NCBI GenBank assembly: GCA_964480915.1
Contig: CAYZRS010000094.1
Span: forward strand, 1-15,513
From: CAWGCE01 sp964480915
GTDB taxonomy: Bacteria; Planctomycetota; Planctomycetia; Pirellulales; Pirellulaceae
DNA length: 15,513 nt
Direction: 5' to 3'
Shown here: positions 14,068 to 15,513 of the stretch, piece after piece
Numbering within the stretch: position 1 is the first letter of the stretch
Layout of the letters: each line of letters opens with the position of its first letter
Notes under the pieces: generated by a model
Told to the model about the DNA's origin: nothing
The model's database searches: none
The model's input: the letters and a program-made list of their open reading frames with translations, nothing else
Program-made: the position numbers and the translations under genes

Positions 14068-15135
14068 CTACTTCCCGAACGCGCCGCTGTCGATCAATTG
14101 CTGGAACATCTCGTTCATCGACTCTGATAGTGGACGATAGGTGACTCCCAGTTCTTGGACGCTTTTACGATTGTCCGCCCGCCAGGGCACGTTGACGTTC
14201 ATCGAGACACTCTTGCGCGTCAGTGACTTGTTCACCAACGGTCCCACCAGCCAGACGAGCCACTTAGGCATCACACGTCGCGGCAGCGGGTAGTCGTCGC
14301 CGTATTTTGGGACAAGCATCTGAGCCATCTCAAACAGATCCGAATCATGACCGGACACAATGTGGCGACCGGTCGCTGCCGGTTTGTAAGCCGCCGCCAG
14401 ATGGGCATACGCCAGGTCACGCACGTCGACGCAGCCCATGCCATATCGGGGCACACCCGACGTCATCGAACCATCGCCCAACTGCTTGATCATGTCAAAA
14501 CTCTCCGATGTAGCGTGAGGATTGATGCCGGGGCCGACGACAAGCGACGGATTGATGACGACCAAATCCCAACGAGCCTGCTTGCCCGCGATTTCCCAGG
14601 CCTCTTTTTCGGCCACCGTCTTCGAATACGAATAGGGCTGATGCGTTAACGACGACGAACTGTTCCAGACCTCTTCGGTCAAGATTCCGCCCGGCGCATT
14701 TTGAACATCACAGTTGTCACCATAGATCGCAGCGCAACTGCTTGTCAGCACAACGCGGCAGACACTCTCCTGGCGATTCGCCTCTTCGAGGACGTTGCGT
14801 GTCCCCAACTTCGCCGGATCAATCAGCTCCGTCTGCGGATCTTTGACGTTGATGGAAAACGGAGAGGCGGTATGAAATACGATCGAGCAGCCCTTCATCG
14901 CTGCGGCGTACGAGCCTTCGTGAAGCAGATCCGACTTGAAATACTTGATCTCGCCCGGCAGCTCGGCCGCCAGTTCGTTTAAGTATTTGAGCTTGTCAGC
15001 GCGAGCCGGGTCACGCACCGCAGCGTGGACCGTCACTCCGGCCTCCAACAAACGCTTGACGATGTGACCAGCAACATAGCCTGTCGCCCCCGAGACCATG
15101 ACGGGGGTCGAGGTTTTGATATCCAACATGTCCAT
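14068..15135 (-). CDS. NAD(P)-dependent extended short-chain dehydrogenase, dihydroflavonol/aldehyde reductase-like
   Basis: 355 residues from the ATG at 15133-15135; the frame is open further upstream to 15453 but that part has no domain. The Rossmann fold begins VMVSGATGYVAGHIVKRLLE (12-31), with GATGYVAG (16-23) as the GxxGxxG cofactor loop. LTSSCAAIYG (130-139) carries the catalytic serine and YSYSK (168-172) gives the catalytic tyrosine and lysine (YxxxK). NPSLVVGPG and CVDVRDLAYAHLAA are typical of extended SDRs of the dihydroflavonol 4-reductase/carbonyl reductase type, and the C-terminal A-D-N-R-K-S-V-Q-E-L-G segment fits. Such enzymes reduce aldehydes or ketones, or act on sterol or sugar substrates; the substrate cannot be read. 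The gene stands alone between the sigma factor gene and the PEP-CTERM gene. No strong ribosome binding site; the ATG six bases on is an alternative start. Confidence 0.9.
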   Translation of the reverse strand: MDMLDIKTSTPVMVSGATGYVAGHIVKRLLEAGVTVHAAVRDPARADKLKYLNELAAELPGEIKYFKSDLLHEGSYAAAMKGCSIVFHTASPFSINVKDPQTELIDPAKLGTRNVLEEANRQESVCRVVLTSSCAAIYGDNCDVQNAPGGILTEEVWNSSSSLTHQPYSYSKTVAEKEAWEIAGKQARWDLVVINPSLVVGPGINPHATSESFDMIKQLGDGSMTSGVPRYGMGCVDVRDLAYAHLAAAYKPAATGRHIVSGHDSDLFEMAQMLVPKYGDDYPLPRRVMPKWLVWLVGPLVNKSLTRKSVSMNVNVPWRADNRKSVQELGVTYRPLSESMNEMFQQLIDSGAFGK

Positions 15136-15404
15136 ACTTTCTACAATACGTGGCCACACAAAAGCGCCCGACCTGGGAATACCAGCAAGTTGCCGTATGG
15201 TCGCTGTCAGGCTGCGGGCACGAACGCTGGTCGATGACGAAGAGAAGTCTAAGGCAGGTTCCCGAACGGCGACAGCCACTCGAGATTCTTTAGCGACCCG
15301 ACTACCACGACGTTTGCGGGAGCCCGTCGCTGCTTTGCATCGACACCAAACACGAACGGGGCCATCGGAGACCCCGTTCACTTCAGAATGAGAGAATGTG
15401 GCGA
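15136..15404. other. Intergenic region between the reductase and PEP-CTERM genes
   Basis: 269 bp with no credible gene. It holds the stem-loop at 15354-15379 after the PEP-CTERM gene and presumably the reductase promoter, which I could not locate. The minus frame is open through it only as an extension of the reductase gene. Confidence 0.5.
15354..15379 (-). terminator. Strong stem-loop, probable terminator of the PEP-CTERM gene
   Basis: GAACGGGG (15354-15361) and CCCCGTTC (15372-15379) form a perfect 8-bp stem with a 10-base loop. It starts 25 bp after the stop of the PEP-CTERM gene in its transcription direction. The following bases (GTGTTTGG) are only mildly T-rich, so it may end transcription or protect the 3' end. 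Confidence 0.55.
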
Positions 15405-15513
15405 CTACCGACGACGACGGACGAACAACAGAACGCCATAAACCAACGACCAAGTAACCGGCTCTGGGACCACAGTCAGGTCGGTCGCCTGAAACTTGTT
15501 GCTATTCCAGACG
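15405..15513 (-). CDS. PEP-CTERM domain protein, C-terminal 35 residues (cut by window edge)
   Basis: Only the C-terminus lies in the window. The reverse strand reads VWNSNKFQATDLTVVPEP, then VTWSLVYGVLLFV, then RRRR and a TAG stop (15405-15407). The order V-P-E-P, a hydrophobic stretch, and a terminal arginine cluster is the PEP-CTERM sorting signal, which is recognised by an exosortase and found on exported proteins tied to exopolysaccharide or surface structures. The body of the protein, which would give its function, is outside the window, and no exosortase gene is seen here. The hydrophobic segment is a little short and includes Trp and Tyr but is within the normal range. Confidence 0.8.
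   Translation of the reverse strand, partial: VWNSNKFQATDLTVVPEPVTWSLVYGVLLFVRRRR

Noticed and set aside
15136..15453. Longer start for the reductase, adding 106 residues
   Set aside because: The added sequence is Ser/Arg/Val-rich without a domain, overlaps the terminator and the PEP-CTERM gene, and the cofactor loop is at the normal distance from the ATG at 15135.

Overview
The window looks like a piece of a Pirellulaceae-type planctomycete genome (Rhodopirellula and relatives). The clues are a secreted iduronate-2-sulfatase-like enzyme, a PF07638-type ECF sigma factor overlapping a Ser/Thr kinase with C-terminal TPRs, an exported protein with an N-terminal LEPRxLL-like motif, a multiheme cytochrome c fused to TPRs, and a PEP-CTERM tail. 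Shine-Dalgarno use is patchy, as is common in this phylum. Thirteen protein genes are supported, two of them cut by the window edges. No tRNA, rRNA, CRISPR array or transposase gene was seen.

Layout. 1-613: an enoyl-CoA hydratase/isomerase family gene (minus, cut) diverges from an HxlR-type regulator (plus). 724-5471, all plus: a sulfatase, then an exported M1-type zinc aminopeptidase whose stop overlaps (ATGA) the start of a DUF6702-like exported protein. 5472-5782: an intergenic stretch with a REP-like hairpin and a 100-N assembly gap bracketed by identical 55-bp repeats; the repeat's own ends suggest a hidden 49-bp tandem repeat. 5783-7175, minus: an exported VOC/glyoxalase-fold protein and an AhpD/carboxymuconolactone decarboxylase-like protein with a CxxCxxxH site. 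7425-9653, plus: a seven-CxxCH cytochrome c lipoprotein with TPRs.

9681-13881, minus: read in transcription order, ECF sigma factor, receptor-like Ser/Thr kinase with TPRs (11-nt overlap), then a LEPRxLL-like exported protein with calcium-binding-like repeats. This looks like a signalling pair with a possible surface target. 14068-15135, minus: an extended short-chain dehydrogenase (dihydroflavonol/aldehyde reductase-like). 15405-15513, minus: the last 35 codons of a PEP-CTERM protein, followed by a strong stem-loop.

The most interesting signal is non-coding. Two intergenic elements (6361-6408 and 10640-10694) share conserved blocks and fold into two matching hairpins, one with a compensatory base-pair change. 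Both lie on the same side of minus-strand genes and may be a dispersed structured repeat or RNA family. All functional calls are from reading motifs by eye; no database search was run.
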